Assembly: GCF_016863315.1 (NCBI RefSeq)
Contig: NZ_BOOQ01000054.1
Span: 1-64,000, forward strand
DNA: 64,000 nt
Direction of reading: 5' to 3'
Origin: Planotetraspora silvatica
Lineage (GTDB): Bacteria > Actinomycetota > Actinomycetes > Streptosporangiales > Streptosporangiaceae
Made by a program: the position numbers and the translations under genes. This document shows positions 51,871 through 60,421 of this stretch, one piece after another (position 1 is the first letter of the stretch; each line of letters opens with the position of its first letter). The notes beneath the pieces are model-generated. The model was not told the origin of the DNA, made no database searches, and was given only the letters and a program-made list of their open reading frames with translations.

Positions 51871-52314
51871 GTGCGCGCACGCGATCTGGTCAGCGATTTT
51901 CCTACCGTCACGCTGGATACCCCCGCGCTGGAGGCGGCCCGGTTGCTGGCCGACCGTGACCTGCCAGGGCTGATCGTTGTCGACGACCGTAACCGTCCCC
52001 TGACCATCCTGCCCGGCACCCAGGTGCTGCGGCTGGCGGTGCCCCGCTACTGCCAGGATGACCCCGCGTTGGCCCGCGTGGTCGACGAGGCGCATGCCGA
52101 TGCGTTCATGCGCGCGTTGGGAAGCAAGACGGTTCGAGAGTGCATGCCAGAACAGCCCCGCGAGTTGGCCATCGCCGGCTCCCACGCGACCGTCCTGGAA
52201 ATGGCGGCGCTGATGGCCCGGATCCACAGCCCCCTAGTGGCTGTGGTCGACAGCGGCAGGCTGGTCGGCGCCGTCACCTTACGTGCGTTGCTGGACCACG
52301 TGCTGGCGGCCTGA
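51871..52314 (+). CDS. CBS-domain pair protein
   Basis: This is a 147-residue protein. GTG 51871 (VRARDLVSDFPTVTLDTPAL) is chosen because GGAGG sits six bases upstream; the frame opens at 51823. Two CBS motifs are present: ALEAARLLADRDLPGLIVVD with NRPLTILPG, and ATVLEMAALMARIHSPLVAV with SGRLVGAVTLRALLDHVL. CBS pairs bind adenosine nucleotides and act as energy sensors. It is 69 bp downstream of the transporter gene, so it is probably its cytoplasmic regulator. The stop codon lies in the loop of a perfect 18-bp hairpin. Confidence 0.9.
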   Translation: MRARDLVSDFPTVTLDTPALEAARLLADRDLPGLIVVDDRNRPLTILPGTQVLRLAVPRYCQDDPALARVVDEAHADAFMRALGSKTVRECMPEQPRELAIAGSHATVLEMAALMARIHSPLVAVVDSGRLVGAVTLRALLDHVLAA

Positions 52315-52332
52315 GCCGCCAGCACGTGGTCC
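52293..52332 (+). terminator. 18-bp perfect hairpin spanning the CBS stop codon
   Basis: GGACCACGTGCTGGCGGC pairs perfectly with GCCGCCAGCACGTGGTCC around a CTGA loop that contains the TGA stop. There is no T-run, so it is a GC-type actinomycete terminator or mRNA-stabilising hairpin. A close copy lies at 62387-62424. Confidence 0.75.
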
Positions 52333-52435
52333 CCGGCCACGTCGCGTATGCCTCGCACCTGCGCCGCATAGGCGCTCTCGGCAGCGGATCTGTCAAGGCG
52401 GATTGTGGCCGGTAACGGGCCTTGTCGGCTCGGGT

Positions 52436-53240
52436 ATGACAGAAGGTACGACGGCGGTGACCGTCACGGCACCTGCGCCGGTCTGTTGCAGGCACTGGAC
52501 TCCTCTTCCCGCCGGTTGAAGGCGCTCGTGGCCGACTTGCCAGAAGAGGAGATGTCACAGCGGTCATTGGCGAGCGGATGGACCGTGGCGCAGGTGCTGT
52601 CCCATCTCGGCAGCGCTGCGGAGATCTGCACGATGTTGGTGAAACGAGCCATCGCCGGGGATACCTCCGGCCCCGCCATGGAGGACATGCGTCCGGTGTG
52701 GCAGCGGTGGGACGCCCTGGCGGGTCCGGCACAGCGCGACGCCTGGCAGGCCGCGAATACCAAGCACTACGACTGCTTTCATCGCTCAGCTTTGCCGAGA
52801 GTTTGGCTCTAATGCCTCACTTCAGCGGATTGCTCGGCATCGCCGACTATGCCGGACACCGGTTGTCCGAGTAGTCCGTGCCCGGCGGGGACATCGCCGT
52901 CGCGCTCGACCCTGCCTCGCGGATCCCGGCCGCCGAGTCGGGCTTGCGGTGGGAATGGGAACGCGTCGACCTCGTGGTCAGCAGGTTTCATGACCAGGAT
53001 CGGCCCTGGGCAGATCGCAGTGGAACTGAGCGATCTCGACCGCACCCTGCGTCTCAGCCTCAACATCGAACTCCACCTCTACTCCGAGCCCCATGCAACC
53101 GAGCGCGACGGTCTCCGGGCAGGCAGAGGCGGTGTTGCGCCTCGTGTACGCCCGCAACCGGCCAAGCGATGGTGTTGGGGTGGCTGGGCTGCGCATCCCT
53201 CGACGACCTTCGCACTCTGTTTCCCCGGTTACTGACGGCG
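52436..53240 (+). pseudogene. Maleylpyruvate isomerase-like protein, multiply frameshifted
   Basis: Pieces in different frames follow one another in family order. ATG 52436 opens with MTEGTTAVTV. DinB-like core sequence follows: LLQALDSSSRRLKALVADLP, SGWTVAQVLSHLGSAAEICT and WQRWDALAGPAQRDAWQAAN. Then come SFAESLALMPHFSGLLGIAD, GDIAVALDPASRIPAAESG and the tail LGWLGCASLDDLRTLFPRLL. At least three frame changes are needed, so the gene is dead. It is related to the intact gene at 22049-22798. Confidence 0.65.
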
Positions 53241-53476
53241 GATTGCGGGATCTCGACCCAAACCGACCATCGGTGATGACCGTCTGACCGCGTGTATTTC
53301 GTCCATTAGGCGGTTCCCCTCATGGGCGACGCCAGCTGTTCCGAACGCTTGATCGTGGCATCCAGAAAGATCACTGATCGCGCCGCCGATCGTCGCTGGC
53401 ATCTCACGCGAGATGGGCGGCGAGATTGCGTTCGACCATGCCAGGTGGGCAAGGATCTTGTCGCCCGTCTGCTGGA

Positions 53477-54301
53477 TCATCTGCTGCTGGCGGTGAGCCT
53501 GCCCAGCCTGGCCAGAGCCTCCTCGGACGGGCTGCCGGGATCGGCCTGGAAGACGATGAGTTTCTGGCTGGAGGCGCTGTCGATAGTGAGCACTTCCAAG
53601 GAAACGAACACGTCACCTATTTCGCGGTGACGCATGCCTATCGACTCATGGGTTCTGGCTCGTACGTCATAGCGAGCCCATATCTGACGAAAGTCTTCGC
53701 TTCCACGCGACAACTCCTCAACCAGCTCAAGAAGAGCAGGGTCGTCGCAGTCCGTCCCCGCCATGGCACGCAGATGGGCCACCCTGGAGCAGGCCTCCTG
53801 CCGCCAGTCCAGGTAGAACTCGTGAGCCGCAGGATTGAGAAACGTCAGCCGCATCATGTTGTCGCTGTGTTCCAACCCCGCGTAGAGAGCGGCCGCCCTC
53901 GCGTTTCGGGCCAGCACGTCCAACCGGCGGTTGATCACATATGCCGGTGCGTGATCCCAGCTCTCCATGAGCCGCAACACAATCGGGTTGACGTGGTCAA
54001 CTCGATCGACGGACCTGCGCCTGCCTGCCCGGAGGTGGGCGAGCTCGTGAAGGTGCTCGGTGGCCTCGGCGTCGAGTTGGAGGACTCGGGCCAGGGCTTC
54101 GAGCACCTGATCCGATGGGTTGCGTTCTCTTCCTTGCTCCAGCCTGCTGTAGTAGTCGCTGCTGACGCCGGCCAGCATGGCCAGCTCTTCACGGCGTAAC
54201 CCAGGCGTCCGCCGGCGCTCGCCAATGTGCGGCAGCCCCACCTGATCGACGGCCGCGAGCCGGCGCCGAGCGCGGAGGAACTCACCAAAATGGCACCCCA
54301 T
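53477..54301 (-). CDS. XRE-family regulator with MmyB-type ligand domain
   Basis: This is a 274-residue regulator. ATG 54301 (MGCHFGEFLRARRRLAAVDQ) is preferred over 54340. The helix-turn-helix is RTPGLRREELAMLAGVSSDY with YSRLEQGRERNPSDQVLEAL. The C-terminal MmyB-like PAS-fold domain includes VINRRLDVLARNARAAALYA, NMMRLTFLNPAAHEFYLDW, LRAMAGTDCDDPALLELVEE and the RTHESIGMRHREIGDV segment. MmyB-type domains may bind fatty acids. Such regulators usually control an adjacent oxidoreductase. Here the left neighbour is a dead gene and the right neighbour is a membrane protein on the same strand. Confidence 0.92.
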   Translation of the reverse strand: MGCHFGEFLRARRRLAAVDQVGLPHIGERRRTPGLRREELAMLAGVSSDYYSRLEQGRERNPSDQVLEALARVLQLDAEATEHLHELAHLRAGRRRSVDRVDHVNPIVLRLMESWDHAPAYVINRRLDVLARNARAAALYAGLEHSDNMMRLTFLNPAAHEFYLDWRQEACSRVAHLRAMAGTDCDDPALLELVEELSRGSEDFRQIWARYDVRARTHESIGMRHREIGDVFVSLEVLTIDSASSQKLIVFQADPGSPSEEALARLGRLTASSR

Positions 54302-54398
54302 AACGAGCAGAGTAGGAAATCTCAGGTCAAGGCCATGCAAATGAGGTTTGAGACCTGGCGACCTAGCGGACGTGGCGGACCATGCGCCCTCACGCCGC

Positions 54399-54932
54399 CT
54401 ATGCCTTCGGGAGGTGTCGCGGAGGGGTGGGTGGTCGACCGGCGCCCGCCCGGACGCTGAGGGCGTAGGTCACAGCCGATCCGGCGAAAAGGACGGCGGT
54501 CACCAGCAGCCAGTGCCCGAGGTAGGGGGTGGTGTCCAGGCCCACGGCCTTGCGGTACTCGTGCTGGGATCCGTGCAGGATGAGCGGGAACCATACGAGC
54601 AGGAGCAGCGCGGACAGGCCGGCCGGTACGCGCAGGTAGTTGATCCATGGCGGCCACCGCCCTGCGACGGGTATCCGGCGGTGACGCGAGGATGACCGTA
54701 TGGCGACGTCGGCGAGGGCGTAGAGCGGGAACAGCACGAAGTCATGGAAGATCGCCGCGCCGACGAACCAGATGAGGAACCCGATCCAGATGCCCGCGGC
54801 GAAGACCCGACCGGCGGCGTATCCGGCCAGCGCGAAGCACGCGATTAGCGCGAGCAGTTGCAGGGGGTTCGCGCCGTAACGGGCGGCGGCCCGTTCGCGC
54901 AGCTCGCGCAGCCGGGGCGGCAAGCCGCTCAT
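54399..54932 (-). CDS. Membrane protein coupled to molybdopterin oxidoreductase
   Basis: This is a 177-residue protein whose ATG 54932 overlaps the oxidoreductase stop (ATGA). It has four or five helices: PLQLLALIACFALAGYAAGR, FAAGIWIGFLIWFVGAAIFH, LRVPAGLSALLLLVWFPLIL and GHWLLVTAVLFAGSAVTYAL. His residues occur at AAIFHDFVLF, ILHGSQHEYR and LGHWLL. I do not recognise a named family, although proteins like this accompany sulfite-oxidase-type genes in actinomycetes. It could be a quinone-interacting subunit or a maturation partner of the enzyme. Confidence 0.82.
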   Translation of the reverse strand: MSGLPPRLRELRERAAARYGANPLQLLALIACFALAGYAAGRVFAAGIWIGFLIWFVGAAIFHDFVLFPLYALADVAIRSSSRHRRIPVAGRWPPWINYLRVPAGLSALLLLVWFPLILHGSQHEYRKAVGLDTTPYLGHWLLVTAVLFAGSAVTYALSVRAGAGRPPTPPRHLPKA

Positions 54933-56287
54933 GCTGATTCCCGTAGGAACTCGAGGCGGCGCACCCATTTGGTGCAGTGCACGCCGGGTGCGTTCGGAAC
55001 GATGATCCGCGCGGGGTAGCCGTGGTCGAGGGACAGGTCCGCGCCGTTGACGCGCAGGGCGAGCATCGATCGTGGGTCGGCTACCTGTTGGGCGCTAAGT
55101 GACACCCGGCTGAAGACCCCGCCCTTCTGCAGCGACCGGACGACGACCTCGACGGCGCCGGCGGCCCCGGCGAGCCGGGCCAGGTCGGTCAGGCGTACGC
55201 CGGTCCATTCCTGCTGGGTCGACCATCCTTCGACGCATGCGATCGGCAGCGCGTAGGTATGCAGCGGCATCGCCAGTAGGCCGGCCCGCGACAGCCGTAC
55301 CGGCCGGGGTCCCTGCACTTCCAGTCGCCAGCCGTCGCCGGTCTCGGCGGGGGCGATGCCCATGGCGGCCGCGGTCTTGTTCACCTGGAAGTCGTTCGGC
55401 CCCGGCCCGTAGATCCGGCCGTGCGGGGCGAGCAGCGCAGTACGGCGCAGTGGGCCGTCGATGCTCTGGCCGACCGACAGGCCGAACAGTGCCAGTGAGC
55501 CTCCGCCGACGAACGCGAGCAGGCCGCGGCGGGACATGGTGGGCGTCGCGGGATCGGGACTCACCAAGCCCGTGTCGTCGGGCGGTTCGGGGCGGGTCTC
55601 GGCCAGGCTGGCCCCCAGGTCGTGGCGCACGCCGCGTGCTCGCAGCGTGCCGACCACCCGAGGCAGCTTGATAGCCGCGTGGACGACGAAGGCCGCGATG
55701 AAGATCCAGGCGCCGTACAGGTGCGCCGAGTAGAACGAGAACGGGAACACGTAGAACAGTTGGATGTTCAGGATGCCGGTGACGAACTCGAAGATCGCGC
55801 CTCCGACCAGCAGCAGCAGGCTCGCCCGTTCAAGCGCGTGGGCCAGGGAACGCGCGGGCGGCCAGGTGAAGAGCTTCGGAATGACCGACCACAGCTTCGC
55901 CAGGAGCACCGGAAGCAGGGTCAGCCCGAGGATGACGTGCGTGCCCTGGGTGAGGCGGTACAACCAGGACGGGCTGGTGGGCCAGTCGAAAAGGTAGAAC
56001 CCGAGAAGTCCCTTGCCGGGCGTCAGGTCGTTGAGCGGCAGCCAGGGGTTGTAGGCGGCATACGACAAGAGGCCGGTAATCGCGACGACGGTGATCCCGC
56101 CGAGCAGCACCAGACCGAGCACCGAGGTCAGCCACGGGCCGCGCAGCGGGCTGCGCCAGAACTCCGGCCGGAACGGCCCAGGCGGCGGATTGTCCGGAAT
56201 CCGGATGGCGGGGACGCGTCGGCGTCGCGCCTTCGAAGGTTGACGGGGTTCGCCGTCATCATGTGTGCTCTCGCGTGATTCGGACAT
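54929..56287 (-). CDS. Membrane-anchored molybdopterin oxidoreductase (sulfite-oxidase type)
   Basis: This is a 452-residue enzyme. The N-terminal membrane part (helices at about 54-76, 114-130, 152-173 and 190-207) has His117, His150, His189 and His203, a cytochrome-b561-like arrangement. A twin-arginine-like MSRRGLLAFVGGGSLALFG (251-269) leads into a sulfite-oxidase-fold molybdenum domain with ligand Cys351 in PIACVEGWS and DHGYPARIIVPNAPGVHCTK near the end. This is the full-length version of the 23.8-kb gene. Basic residues at 19-24 form the cytoplasmic tail. It is transcribed with the small membrane protein. The natural substrate is unknown; sulfite or sulfoxides are family precedents. 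Confidence 0.9.
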   Translation of the reverse strand: MSESRESTHDDGEPRQPSKARRRRVPAIRIPDNPPPGPFRPEFWRSPLRGPWLTSVLGLVLLGGITVVAITGLLSYAAYNPWLPLNDLTPGKGLLGFYLFDWPTSPSWLYRLTQGTHVILGLTLLPVLLAKLWSVIPKLFTWPPARSLAHALERASLLLLVGGAIFEFVTGILNIQLFYVFPFSFYSAHLYGAWIFIAAFVVHAAIKLPRVVGTLRARGVRHDLGASLAETRPEPPDDTGLVSPDPATPTMSRRGLLAFVGGGSLALFGLSVGQSIDGPLRRTALLAPHGRIYGPGPNDFQVNKTAAAMGIAPAETGDGWRLEVQGPRPVRLSRAGLLAMPLHTYALPIACVEGWSTQQEWTGVRLTDLARLAGAAGAVEVVVRSLQKGGVFSRVSLSAQQVADPRSMLALRVNGADLSLDHGYPARIIVPNAPGVHCTKWVRRLEFLRESA

Positions 56288-56377
56288 CGTTCACCCCCGC
56301 GCCGATGTCTTGGAAATACCACCCAAATGCCCGATAAAAGCATCTTGCATCTCATTTATCCTCTTTTGTGAAGTTTA
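56288..56377. promoter_or_regulatory. AT-rich promoter region of oxidoreductase operon
   Basis: This 90-bp stretch is distinctly AT-rich for the window (TCTCATTTATCCTCTTTTGT near 56350). It lies immediately before the start codon at 56287 on the minus strand. It probably holds the promoter, but I cannot define the boxes. Confidence 0.35.
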
Positions 56378-56533
56378 GAGCGGCGCAAGCGCATCCGCGA
56401 GGCCGATGTGGACTACCTGCCCCGGACGGGCCGTTCGAAGGTGACCGGCACCGTCCGAGGAACCCTTCGGGCGGTAGGCGACATGCGCCGCGTGATGGGG
56501 GACCTGGCCGGAGCGGTCTCGGAGCGGTCGTGA
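56378..56533 (+). pseudogene. Family-2 glycosyltransferase C-terminal fragment
   Basis: The plus frame reads IREADVDYLPRTGRSKVTGT, VRGTLRAVGDMRRVMGDLA and a stop at 56533. This is the conserved tail of polyprenyl-phosphate-hexose synthase-like GT2 enzymes (YxPRTGRSKVTGTVRGTLRAVxDM). The catalytic DxD domain is missing. It stands directly before the epimerase gene, the order seen when GT2, epimerase, TIGR04282 and methyltransferase genes form one cluster. Confidence 0.75.
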
Positions 56534-56634
56534 GAGGGCCGCACCAGTGGCAGCGGCTCTCGAGGTCTTACGGCCTACGAACGGACGCGCGGAGGTGCCG
56601 TCGCGACAGCGCACGGGCGGCTTACGCTCTGCGA

Positions 56635-57621
56635 GTGAAGGTGCTGCTCACCGGCTCGGCCGGGTTCATCGGAAGTCACGTCGCCGAAGCGTTGAAGGAG
56701 GCCGGTCACGAGGTGGCCGGCCTCGACGTGCGCATGGACGGCGACGTACGCGACCCCGCCGCGGTCGACCGCCTCTTGCCCGGTTCGGACGCCGTGGTGC
56801 ACCAGGCCGCCAAGGTCGGGCTGGGTGTGGACGTGGCCGACCTACCCGACTATGCCTCGATCAACGTGTACGGCATGGCCGTGGTGCTGGCCGCGATGGC
56901 CAGGCACGGTGTCGGCCGCCTGGTGCTGGCGTCCTCGATGGTGATCTACGGCGAGGGCGCCTATGAGTGCCCGGACCACGGCCAGGTCCGCCCGGGCCCC
57001 CGCGAGCCCGCCGACCTGACGCGAGGGATCTTCGAACCGCGCTGTCCCACCTGCCGGTCGGCACTCTCACCGGCCACGATCGGCGAGGACGCTCCCGCCG
57101 ACCCACGCAACGCCTACGCCACCACCAAGCTCGCACAGGAGCACCTGGCGGCCAATTGGGCCAGGGAGGCCGGAGGGATCGCCGTCGCCCTGCGCTACCA
57201 CAACGTCTACGGCCCCCGGATGCCCAAGGACACGCCCTACTCGGGCGTCGCGGCGATCTTCCGGTCCGCGCTGGAAGCCGGGCGGCCCCCGCGGGTCTTC
57301 GAGGACGGCGGCCAGCGGCGCGACTTCATCCACGTCCGCGACGTGGCACAGGCCAACGTGGCGGCCCTCGGCGGCGGACGGCCGGGAACGCTGGCCGCCT
57401 ACAACATCGCCAGCGGCCGTCCCCACACGGTCGGCGAGATGGCCGCCGCCCTGGCTGCCGAGCGGGGCGGCCCCGAGCCCGTCGTCACCGGCGAATACCG
57501 CCTGGGCGACGTCCGGCACATCGTGGCCTCTCCCGGCAAAGCCGCGGCGGAGCTCGGTTTCCGCGCCAGGGTCGGCTTCATCGAGGGGATGAAGGAGTTC
57601 GCCACCGCGCCGCTCGGCTGA
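56635..57621 (+). CDS. NAD-dependent sugar epimerase/dehydratase with Cys-rich insert
   Basis: This is a 328-residue extended short-chain dehydrogenase starting at GTG 56635 (VKVLLTGSAGFIGSHVAEAL). The NAD motif GSAGFIGSH, the LASSMVIYGEGAY strand, catalytic Tyr-Lys in NAYATTKLAQEH, RYHNVYGPRMP and RRDFIHVRDVAQANVAAL are all intact. Between the Ser strand and the Tyr is an insert with ECPDHG and FEPRCPTCRS, four Cys/His residues spaced like a zinc knuckle. It probably interconverts nucleotide sugars for a surface glycan made with the neighbouring transferase genes. The Cys insert is shared by a sub-family I recall in actinomycetes. Confidence 0.92.
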   Translation: MKVLLTGSAGFIGSHVAEALKEAGHEVAGLDVRMDGDVRDPAAVDRLLPGSDAVVHQAAKVGLGVDVADLPDYASINVYGMAVVLAAMARHGVGRLVLASSMVIYGEGAYECPDHGQVRPGPREPADLTRGIFEPRCPTCRSALSPATIGEDAPADPRNAYATTKLAQEHLAANWAREAGGIAVALRYHNVYGPRMPKDTPYSGVAAIFRSALEAGRPPRVFEDGGQRRDFIHVRDVAQANVAALGGGRPGTLAAYNIASGRPHTVGEMAAALAAERGGPEPVVTGEYRLGDVRHIVASPGKAAAELGFRARVGFIEGMKEFATAPLG

Positions 57622-57674
57622 ACCACGCGCAAACCGGCCGAGCTCCCACGCGCCGCAGAGACGCCGGGATCAGG

Positions 57675-59000
57675 TCACCAGGGTGAGGCGACCAGTCCCT
57701 GCAGGAGCAGGCCGGTGACCACTTGCGCCACCAGCCAGCGGCGGCCGCCCGCGAAGCCTCCGGCGACGGAGATCCACAGCGCGAAGGGCGCCCAGATCCG
57801 CTCCACCTCGCCCCTGGTCACGCCGCTCACATCCAGTGCCAGCACCGCGACCAGGGCCGCGGCGATGACGGTCCGTACCGTCGCGGGCATGCGCCCCGCC
57901 AGCCCCGCCGCGGTGGCGGGGCCCGTCACCAGGGCCAGCACGCCGAGGTTAGCGATCAGGAAGTAGAGGTACGGCCGTGCCGCGCCCGGATCGGCGGCCC
58001 ACTGCGCGTGCGTGGCAAGCACGCCTGCGGGCCAGAGGAAGCCGGCGGCGGCGAACGCGCCGCTCACCGCGGCGGCCCCGGCCAGGACCGCCATGAGGAC
58101 CACCCGTGGCGGCCGCACGATCACCGCGACGACGGCAGGGAGGAGCAGGTAGGGGACCAGCCCATAGCTGAGGTACGGCAGGGCGCCTAGCAGGACCCCG
58201 GACGCTGCTCCGCAGGCGGGCCGCCCCCAGCGCCCGCCGCCCAGCACGAGCAGGGCGACACCCCAGGCGCCGACGCCGGCGAAGAAGGCGTCCATGCTGG
58301 TGGCGATCCAGACCGAGGCGGGTGCCAGGGCCAGGTACGGCAGGGCCCGGCGGGCCATGTCCTCCCCGGCCAGCCGCCGGATGGTCACTGCTATGGCCAC
58401 GGTCGCCGAGCAACCCACCAGCACCACCAGCACGGCGGCCCACAGCGCCCCGGGCAGCCCGACGGCCTTGAGCGCCCACAGCACGAGAACCGGCAGCGGA
58501 GGATGCCCGCGCACATGGGTCGGGTACTGCGGCAGATGCTCGGTGAAACCGGCCAGCCAGCCCAGCGGGTCGCTCCCGACGGCGGGCAGCACCGCCAGGT
58601 ACTCCTCCTTGTGGGTGAACGGCGCGGCCAGCCCGTCGCCCGAGACGGCCAGCAGGACGGTCCAGACGAGCGCGCAGCCGTACCCGAGCGCTAGCGCGCG
58701 CCCGAAGCCGGACCGGGCGAGGAGCCCCGGCAGCAGCAGGACGGCGGCCGCTCCGAAGGCGGCGGCCGGCAGCAGAGTGACGGTCAGCACGCGGAAGTGC
58801 GCGTGAAGGGGGGGAAGGTGATCGATCCGGAGCACGCCGAGCCCGTGCAGGACCCCGCCGGTCGCGAACGACACGATGATGAGCAGTGCCCATCCGTATA
58901 GCACCTGCCGGCGTATGCGGAGGCGGCGGGCGGAGGCGTCGAGCGTCTCGCCCGCGGGTGGGTCCGAGCCGTCCCCGGTTGTCCGGTATCGGGTGATCAC
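57675..59000 (-). CDS. Multi-pass membrane protein, GT-C glycosyltransferase-like
   Basis: This is a 441-residue protein starting at GTG 59000 (VITRYRTTGDGSDPPAGETL). The longer frame to 59933 overlaps the divergent gene. It has about 11 helices, such as VLYGWALLIIVSFATGGVLH, LVWTVLLAVSGDGL and GVLALVTGPATAAGLA. Extracytoplasmic loops contain APFTHKEEYLAVL and QYPTHVRGHPPLPVLVLWAL. The acidic and His residues in the early loops and the repeated Leu/Ala helices resemble polyprenyl-phosphate-dependent GT-C mannosyl- or arabinosyltransferases. The divergent placement with an epimerase and TIGR04282-type transferase fits a surface-glycan role. The acceptor is unknown. Confidence 0.82.
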   Translation of the reverse strand: MITRYRTTGDGSDPPAGETLDASARRLRIRRQVLYGWALLIIVSFATGGVLHGLGVLRIDHLPPLHAHFRVLTVTLLPAAAFGAAAVLLLPGLLARSGFGRALALGYGCALVWTVLLAVSGDGLAAPFTHKEEYLAVLPAVGSDPLGWLAGFTEHLPQYPTHVRGHPPLPVLVLWALKAVGLPGALWAAVLVVLVGCSATVAIAVTIRRLAGEDMARRALPYLALAPASVWIATSMDAFFAGVGAWGVALLVLGGGRWGRPACGAASGVLLGALPYLSYGLVPYLLLPAVVAVIVRPPRVVLMAVLAGAAAVSGAFAAAGFLWPAGVLATHAQWAADPGAARPYLYFLIANLGVLALVTGPATAAGLAGRMPATVRTVIAAALVAVLALDVSGVTRGEVERIWAPFALWISVAGGFAGGRRWLVAQVVTGLLLQGLVASPW

Positions 59001-59093
59001 GCTTCCCACACTAGGCTTGAAGTGGGGCTTTGCTGGGTTCACATCAGCACTTCGTAAGGTTTTCCCTGCGGGCGCGCACCTAGTGTCGGAGCC

Positions 59094-59813
59094 ATGAAGA
59101 TCGTGACATCGAGCGCTCCCATGCCCGCCGGGCAGGCCGGAAAAGGCGGGGCCGGCATGATCGACGCGCAGATCGTGGTCATCGCGAAGGAGCCGGTGGC
59201 GGGCCGGGTCAAGACCCGGCTGACCCCGCCGTTCACCCCCGGTCAGGCCGCCCATCTGGCCGCCGCCGCTCTCGAGGACACCCTCCGCACCGTCGCCGCG
59301 GCCGGTACCCGCCACCGGCTGCTCGCCCTCGACGGGCTGCCCGGCTCCTGGCTCCCTGCGGGGTTCGTGGTCGTCCCTCAGCGCGGCGCGGGGCTGGACG
59401 AGCGGATCGCGTTCGCGATGACCGATGCGCATCGGTTGCACGCGATGCCTGTGGTGCTCATCGGCATGGACACCCCGCAGGTCACGCCTGAGCTGCTGCG
59501 ATACGCCGTCGGTGCGCTGGCCGACCACGACGCGGTGTACGGCCCGGCTGCCGATGGCGGGTTCTGGCTGCTGGGCCTGCGCACACCGGAGGTGGCGCCG
59601 CTGCTCGGTCTGCCGATGTCCCGGCCGGACACCGGGGCGGTGCTGTTGCGGCGCCTGCGCGACGAGGGGCGGAGCGTCGTGCTCCTGCCGGAACTCGTCG
59701 ACGTCGACACGGCCGCCGACGCCGCCCGAGTGGCGGCCGACGCGCCGGGCTCCGGGTTCGCCGCCTCTCTTGCGGCCATGGCCGGCATGGCGGAGACGAG
59801 CGCGGCGCGATGA
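59094..59813 (+). CDS. TIGR04282/DUF2064-type glycosyltransferase
   Basis: This is a 239-residue protein starting at ATG 59094; ATG 59157 is also in frame, just before the conserved IVVIAKEPVAGRVKTRLTPP. It has a nucleotide-diphosphosugar fold: the KEPxxGxVKTRL phosphate-binding motif, VVLIGMDTPQVTPELLRYAV (metal-binding DTPQ) and VYGPAADGGFWLLGLR. Family members resemble MobA/GT-A transferases and have been linked to arsenosugar synthesis, but many serve other glycans. It overlaps the methyltransferase (ATGA) and is divergent from the membrane protein. Confidence 0.9.
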   Translation: MKIVTSSAPMPAGQAGKGGAGMIDAQIVVIAKEPVAGRVKTRLTPPFTPGQAAHLAAAALEDTLRTVAAAGTRHRLLALDGLPGSWLPAGFVVVPQRGAGLDERIAFAMTDAHRLHAMPVVLIGMDTPQVTPELLRYAVGALADHDAVYGPAADGGFWLLGLRTPEVAPLLGLPMSRPDTGAVLLRRLRDEGRSVVLLPELVDVDTAADAARVAADAPGSGFAASLAAMAGMAETSAAR

Positions 59814-60421
59814 TGGGGGAGCTCTACGCCGAGTCGCTGACGGGAGCGGCCATCGAAATCGAGCATGTCGACGGGACTCGCATGCCGCTGGAGGCCGCCC
59901 GATGGCTCGAGCCGATCGACGGAGACACGGCACTGCTCGCCCGGTGCTCCGCGCCCACGCTGGACGTCGGATCAGGACCCGGCCGGCTCACGGCCGCGCT
60001 GACCCGCGGCGGAGTGCCCGCCCTGGGCATCGACATCACGCCCCACGCCGTTCATCTGACCCGCAGGGCGGGAGGCTTCGCGTTGGTCCGGGACGTCTTC
60101 GACGATGTGCCGGGGAACGGTCGATGGGCGACCGTGCTGTTGGCTGACGGCAACATCGGCATCGGCGGCCATCCGCTGGCACTTCTCGGCCGTGCCAGGG
60201 AGCTGTTACGGCCGGGTGGTGAGGTGCTGGCCGAGGTCGACCCGCCCGGCATGGCGAGCAGGGTCGAGCGGGTACGGCTCCGCCGCGGTGGTGAGGTGGG
60301 GGAGTGGTTCGGCTGGGCCACCGTGTCGGCCTCTGACATCACGCGCATCGGGCAGGCCGCCGGCTTCCCGAGGGCGGGATGCTGGACCGAGGCGGGGCGA
60401 TGGTTCGCATTACTGCGGTGA
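59810..60421 (+). CDS. Class I SAM-dependent methyltransferase
   Basis: This is a 203-residue protein starting at ATG 59810 within the previous gene's stop. The SAM-binding motif I is TLDVGSGPGRLTAALTRGGV, followed by GIDITPHAVHLTRRAG (acidic residue after beta2), VLLADGNIGIGGHPLALLGR and LLRPGGEVLAEVDPPGM. The C-terminal EWFGWATVSASDITRIGQAA forms the substrate-side region. It may methylate the product of the TIGR04282 enzyme. It overlaps the following broken oxidoreductase gene by 22 bases. Confidence 0.9.
   Translation: MMGELYAESLTGAAIEIEHVDGTRMPLEAARWLEPIDGDTALLARCSAPTLDVGSGPGRLTAALTRGGVPALGIDITPHAVHLTRRAGGFALVRDVFDDVPGNGRWATVLLADGNIGIGGHPLALLGRARELLRPGGEVLAEVDPPGMASRVERVRLRRGGEVGEWFGWATVSASDITRIGQAAGFPRAGCWTEAGRWFALLR

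Noticed and set aside
57675-59933. Full 752-residue minus frame over the membrane protein and the TIGR04282 gene
   Set aside because: The first ~310 residues are a shadow of the divergent transferase. The membrane protein starts at GTG 59000.
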